From JADLFV01 sp964471555 (lineage in GTDB: Bacteria; Planctomycetota; Phycisphaerae; Phycisphaerales; Phycisphaeraceae), in NCBI GenBank assembly GCA_964471555.1, contig CAYYGM010000034.1:1-33921 (forward strand): a stretch of DNA of 33,921 bases, in the 5' to 3' direction. Below the pieces are notes generated by a model. That model made no database searches. It was given only the letters and a program-made list of their open reading frames with translations, and had not been told where the DNA came from. This document shows positions 30,305 through 33,921 of this stretch, one piece after another (the stretch's first letter is position 1; each line of letters opens with the position of its first letter). The position numbers and the translations under genes are program-made.

Positions 30305-31528
30305 GTGAAACTGGCGTATCAGGCTTACGACCGCGGGGGCAAGACGGTGCGCGACACCATCGAGGCCGGCTCCAAGCTGGAGGCCACTGATCAATTGCGC
30401 CGCCAGGGCCTGTTCGTCACCGACATCCACGAAGCCGGCACGCGCGTCGGAGCGCCGACCAAAAGCAAGAAAAAGTTCGGCCTCAAGACCGGGCGCATGA
30501 AGAACCTGGCCATGTTCACCCGCCAGCTCTACGTGCTCTCCAGCACCGGCACCCCGGTCACCGAATCGCTGGCTGCCCTCGAACGCCAGACCCGCGACGC
30601 ACACTGGAAGAGCGTCATCTGCGACCTGCGCCGCGGCGTCGAACAGGGCGAGCCGATCTCCGATGCCATGGCTCAGCACCCCGAGTGCTTCGACGAGGTC
30701 TACCGCAGCCTGATCGCGGCCGGGGAAACCGGCGGCAAACTCTCACCCATGCTCGACCGCCTGTCGCAACTGGTCAGCAAACAACTCAAGACGCGCAGCA
30801 GCCTCATCGGGGCCCTGGTTTATCCCGCCCTGCTGCTGTTTGTTTCGGTGGCGGTGCTGATCTCCATGTTGACGTTCGTGCTGCCGCGCTTTGCGGTGCT
30901 GTTCCAGACGCTGGACATGGAGCTGCCGCCGCTGACCAAGATTCTCATGGTCCTCAGCTATGGTCTGCGCACCTACTGGTGGGCGATCCTGATCGGCCTG
31001 GGCATACTGGCCGTGGGCTTGTTCTTCTATCTGCGCTCGGCGGCCGGCAGACGCGCCACGGAAAGCGTGATGATTCGACTGCCCATGTTCGGAGCCATGA
31101 TCCGCGGTTTCATCACTGCCCGCATCGTGCGCCTGCTCGGGGTGCTGGTGGACAGTTACGTTCCGCTGCTGGACGCCCTCGATCTGACCAGGGCTGCGGC
31201 CAGCAACCATCACTATGCCGACCTGATCGACCGGGCCAAGGAAGCGGTGACCCGCGGCGAGGCCATGAGTGACGCCTTCAGCGATGAAGACCTGATCAGT
31301 CCCTCGGTGTACGAGGCCATCCGCAGCGGCGAATCCACCGGGCAGGTCTCGGTGATGATGCTCAACATGGCAGAGTTCATGGACGAGGAAAACGAAGTGG
31401 TGCTCAAGACGCTGACCAGCATCCTTGAGCCAATGATCCTGGTTGGTTTGGGCGTGGTGGTGGGCGCGGTGGCGCTGAGCATGTTTCTGCCGCTGTTCGA
31501 CCTGACCGCCCAGGCAGGAGCCGGATGA
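30305..31528 (+). CDS. pilC: PilC/GspF-type inner-membrane platform protein
   Basis: A 407-aa polytopic protein that forms the membrane platform engaged by the assembly ATPase. N terminus (VKLAYQAYDRGGKTVRDTIE) matches the family's start. Two T2SSF cytoplasmic domains are at about 75-190 and 280-390, each with the family pattern (MFTRQLYVLSSTGTPVTESL, and TARIVRLLGVLVDSYVPLLD in the second). Transmembrane segments lie near 172-198, 218-240 and 376-400. I take GTG 30305 as the start because it fits the family N terminus and has AGGA about 9 nt upstream; an earlier TTG at 30236 would begin inside the hairpin doublet. The next gene begins 2 nt after its stop. Confidence 0.9.
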   Translation: MKLAYQAYDRGGKTVRDTIEAGSKLEATDQLRRQGLFVTDIHEAGTRVGAPTKSKKKFGLKTGRMKNLAMFTRQLYVLSSTGTPVTESLAALERQTRDAHWKSVICDLRRGVEQGEPISDAMAQHPECFDEVYRSLIAAGETGGKLSPMLDRLSQLVSKQLKTRSSLIGALVYPALLLFVSVAVLISMLTFVLPRFAVLFQTLDMELPPLTKILMVLSYGLRTYWWAILIGLGILAVGLFFYLRSAAGRRATESVMIRLPMFGAMIRGFITARIVRLLGVLVDSYVPLLDALDLTRAAASNHHYADLIDRAKEAVTRGEAMSDAFSDEDLISPSVYEAIRSGESTGQVSVMMLNMAEFMDEENEVVLKTLTSILEPMILVGLGVVVGAVALSMFLPLFDLTAQAGAG

Positions 31529-31529
31529 G

Positions 31530-33218
31530 ATGACCCCAAAAAGCAAAAGTCGTCACATCCATCGCACGCGCAGCCCCATCGGGCTGGACCTTGGTGACAG
31601 CCACATCAAGGCGGTGCAACTGGAGCATGCCGCGGGCAAGGACGTCGGCTGCCGCATCACCGCCGCCCTGGTGCTGGAGCGGTTGAATCCCGGCCAGCCC
31701 TTCGACGCCTCCGAGGCGGTGCGCCTGCGTGACGTGCTGGGCCGCCACAATTTCGCCGGCCGCCAGGTTGTGATCAACGTGCCCGGACAGATGGCGCTGA
31801 CCAGCGTGCTTTCCCTGCCCCCGCGCAAGGAGGGCATTCCCCTGGACCAGATCGCCCGCAGCGAGATGGCCCACGAGCATCGGCTCGAACCCGACTCTTT
31901 CGAGATGGCCTGGTGGGATCTACCCAAGCCGGCCCGCAGCAGCGCCTCCACCACGGTGATGTCCGTGGCCTGCCGCCATGAACACGCGGACGTGTTGCTG
32001 GGCGCGCTGGGTAGTGCGGGCTTCGATGTGGTGGGCCTGGATGTGGCCGGCTGGGCTGCGACCCGCGCCTGCCGGCCGCTGCTGCAGAAGGCGAATGACG
32101 GCATCAGCGCCATCGTCGATCTGGGCTGGGACAGCACCACCATCGCCCTGATCCACAGCAACACCCTGATCTATCAGCGCAGCAGTCTCGGCTGCGGCAT
32201 GCGCCAACTGCGCCTGGCCCTGGAACGCGAACAGCATTATCCGCAGCAGGTCATCGACTACCTGTTGTGCGAGATCGGCTTCGAGCTGGAACAGCGCGGC
32301 GACGAGGATGACTGGAAGCTGCTGGTCAAGGCCGGCTCTCAACTTGAAACGCACTTCAACCAGGTGGTGCGCGAGCTAACGCTGACCATGGACTACGCGC
32401 ACAGCCAGTATCCGGAGGCCCCGGTCAAGCAGGTGCTGCTGCTGGGCGGCGGCGCGGGCGTGCCCGGGGTCGATGCGTTCATTGCCGGGGCCGCGGAGAC
32501 TCACGTCGAAGCGGTGCGCCCGGCCGACCTGTCTGCCGAGGGCGTCAACCTCGGCGGGCTGGCCGAGCAGCCGTCGTTGATTCCCGCCATGGGTCTGGCG
32601 CGTCCGCACGACGACATGGCATCGCCCGACACCATCAACCTGGTGCCCGGCAGCTATCGCATCAGTCGCCGGCGCAAACAGCGCACGCGCGGCTGGGCGG
32701 TGGCGGTGCTGGCCTATGCGGCCGCCCTGGTGATCGGCTGGGGCGTGCTGCATTACCTGTCCGGCGGCGCCCAGCAGGCCACCGCCAGCCAGCTCACCGC
32801 TGCCGACGATCGCATCACCGACGCCCAACAGGCCATCAAGCTGCTGCAGCCGCGCCTCAAGGATGCCATGGCCACCATGGAAGCCGGCCGCAGCGTCGGC
32901 GATCAGCCCGATTGGTCGATCCTTCTGCAACTGGTGGCCGGCCTGCTCCACGACGATGCGGTGATTTCCGCCTGCCGATTGGCGCCGACCGATGCCAATC
33001 TGCCGCTGGAACAGCGTCACCTGGCTACGTCCTACACCATACACCTGGAAGGATTGACCCGCGCCCACGAGACGGTCTCGGAATATGTGCTGGCGCTGGA
33101 GGATGTGGGCCTGTTCAACTCGGTGAAGCTGATCTCCACGCAGCGCGAGCCGTGGGGTTCGCAGACCGCGGTGGCGTTCCAGATCGACCTGGTGCTGGGA
33201 GGTTGGGCCCATGAGTGA
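31530..33218 (+). CDS. pilM: PilM-PilN fusion protein
   Basis: A 562-aa protein in which a PilM actin-like domain (about residues 15-350, opening GLDLGDSHIKAVQLE, later LLLGGGAGVPGVDAF) is followed in the same chain by PilN. The PilN part starts with INLVPGSYR (residues 369-377), the motif by which free PilN binds PilM. A basic stretch, one transmembrane helix (about 388-410), a coiled coil and a periplasmic ferredoxin-like domain follow. I see no stop, frameshift or start between the parts. Linked this way it resembles GspL in overall layout. It starts 2 nt after PilC and its stop overlaps the PilO start by 8 nt, so translational coupling is likely. Confidence 0.88.
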   Translation: MTPKSKSRHIHRTRSPIGLDLGDSHIKAVQLEHAAGKDVGCRITAALVLERLNPGQPFDASEAVRLRDVLGRHNFAGRQVVINVPGQMALTSVLSLPPRKEGIPLDQIARSEMAHEHRLEPDSFEMAWWDLPKPARSSASTTVMSVACRHEHADVLLGALGSAGFDVVGLDVAGWAATRACRPLLQKANDGISAIVDLGWDSTTIALIHSNTLIYQRSSLGCGMRQLRLALEREQHYPQQVIDYLLCEIGFELEQRGDEDDWKLLVKAGSQLETHFNQVVRELTLTMDYAHSQYPEAPVKQVLLLGGGAGVPGVDAFIAGAAETHVEAVRPADLSAEGVNLGGLAEQPSLIPAMGLARPHDDMASPDTINLVPGSYRISRRRKQRTRGWAVAVLAYAAALVIGWGVLHYLSGGAQQATASQLTAADDRITDAQQAIKLLQPRLKDAMATMEAGRSVGDQPDWSILLQLVAGLLHDDAVISACRLAPTDANLPLEQRHLATSYTIHLEGLTRAHETVSEYVLALEDVGLFNSVKLISTQREPWGSQTAVAFQIDLVLGGWAHE

Positions 33219-33771
33219 ACCGCACGACAAGCAACTGCGCATGATCGACCTGACGGCCGCGGCCGTGTGCCTGCTGCTGACCGGCGGCGTGTATGCCGTG
33301 GCGGTCAAGCCCATGCTCGATGAGATGTCCGCCTGCAAACAGCAGCAGCAGGAGTTGACCGAGCGCGAGCAGAAAGCCGACGAGCTTACTGCTTCGCTGA
33401 GCAAGATGCGCGACACGCTGACGCAGACCGAGCGCACGGTGGCCAGCCAGGCTTTGAAGCTGGAGCCGATCAGTCGGCTCAATCGCCGCCTGGCCCAGTT
33501 CACCGCACTGGCGGATGCCTGTAATCTTCAGTTGGACCAGATCGAGCCCAGCCCTGCCATGGTCGGAACGCATTACATCACGGTGCCCATTCACATGACC
33601 GGGCGCGGTGGGTACGTCGATGCCACCAATTTCCTCAAGCGCCTGCGCCAGGAGTGGCCGGACGTGGCGGTGGCCAGTCTGGACCTGACGGGAAATCCGC
33701 GCAATCGCGGCGATCAGCCGCGCTTCACCTTTGAGCTGATCTGGTTCGCCTCGCCGGCTGGCGACAGCTAG
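33211..33771 (+). CDS. pilO: PilO-like inner-membrane alignment protein
   Basis: A 186-aa protein with a short cytoplasmic N terminus, one transmembrane helix (about residues 12-34), a coiled coil (about 38-75, CKQQQQELTEREQKADELTA) and a periplasmic ferredoxin-like domain (about 90-186, with HMTGRGGYVDATNFLKRLRQ as the family-like segment). PilO pairs with PilN to align the inner-membrane platform with the outer-membrane parts. The start overlaps the PilM-PilN stop by 8 nt. No PilP or PilQ follows before the window ends. GspM is a less likely alternative. Confidence 0.82.
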   Translation: MSEPHDKQLRMIDLTAAAVCLLLTGGVYAVAVKPMLDEMSACKQQQQELTEREQKADELTASLSKMRDTLTQTERTVASQALKLEPISRLNRRLAQFTALADACNLQLDQIEPSPAMVGTHYITVPIHMTGRGGYVDATNFLKRLRQEWPDVAVASLDLTGNPRNRGDQPRFTFELIWFASPAGDS

Positions 33772-33834
33772 AACGGACCAGTTCTTGAATGCAACCTGTT
33801 CAGCCGCTTCGAGCGCTGCCCATTTTTCTGTGGC

Positions 33835-33899
33835 GGGTGCCACGGCCGCGCGCCGGCCGTGCGGGGAACCAGACACTGCCGCACGCGACAGTGGCACCC
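33835..33899. repeat. Hairpin doublet enclosed by a 9-bp inverted repeat
   Basis: GGGTGCCAC (33835-33843) and GTGGCACCC (33891-33899) are exact complements. Inside lie an 8-bp hairpin (CACGGCCG 33841-33848 with CGGCCGTG 33854-33861) and a second hairpin (CACTG 33874-33878 with CAGTG 33889-33893, with two more CG pairs inside after one mismatch). The element fills the gap after PilO. It may end the pilus transcript or be a mobile repeat. I see no gene between 33772 and the window end. Confidence 0.65.
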
Positions 33900-33921
33900 A
33901 ACGGCACGCTACAAAGATTCA

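Noticed and set aside
1..33921. tRNA, rRNA, insertion sequence or integrase genes
   Set aside because: No cloverleaf, rRNA segment or transposase motif was recognised by reading; a covariance-model scan was not possible here.

Overview
The window looks like a chromosomal segment of a GC-rich planctomycete, most likely of the Phycisphaerae type. The basis is the combination of PEP-CTERM surface proteins, dockerin-type Ca-binding pairs of the form GDxNxDGxVNLADLQxxGDNW, several sulfatases, sialidase-like propellers, FG-GAP/VCBS proteins and a type IV pilus operon. The assignment is inferred from gene content and was not tested by phylogeny.

Layout. Positions 1-440 hold no clear gene, only fold-back repeats. 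A GntR/LacI hybrid repressor (441-1583, minus) diverges from a six-helix membrane protein (1969-2616), greA (2675-3154), an exported TPR protein (3332-5077) and a GAF/SpoIIE-type PP2C phosphatase (5112-6872). From 22116 down to 6923 ten minus-strand genes run head to tail: FadR-type GntR regulator, pseudopilin-like protein, PEP-CTERM lectin-like protein, dockerin/PEP-CTERM protein, sialidase-like/dockerin/PEP-CTERM protein, FG-GAP protein, exported sulfatase, two tandem sialidase-like paralogues and a sulfatase without a signal peptide. A second full-length FG-GAP paralogue (22349-25096, plus) diverges from the regulator and converges on a small PEP-CTERM gene (25199-25867, minus). From 26038 to 33771 a plus-strand set encodes a sensor histidine kinase, a STAS anti-anti-sigma protein, a PilB/GspE ATPase, a PilC/GspF membrane protein, a PilM-PilN fusion and PilO.

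How it fits together. The central block reads as a regulated locus for capture and desulfation of an external sulfated, possibly acidic, glycan. It has surface-sorted binding proteins, exported propellers, one exported and one apparently cytoplasmic sulfatase, and a small-molecule-responsive regulator first in the operon with an operator over its own promoter. No classical polysaccharide lyase, SusCD pair, sugar transporter, sulfatase-maturating enzyme or exosortase lies in the window, so these must be elsewhere if the model holds. The right block is a type IV pilus or related secretion machine whose operon begins with signalling genes. Its STAS protein could pair with the PP2C phosphatase at 5112-6872.

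Between genes there are three kinds of structured repeat: long fold-backs built of short purine-rich words (185-271, 8409-8583), doublets of short hairpins (25120-25170, 30228-30265, 33835-33899), and small direct or inverted repeats inside the pilus operon. A candidate attenuator lies directly before greA. The most unusual items are the ten-gene regulator/pseudopilin/surface-protein/sulfatase operon with its lectin-like module shared by four proteins, the PilM-PilN fusion, and the hairpin doublets.
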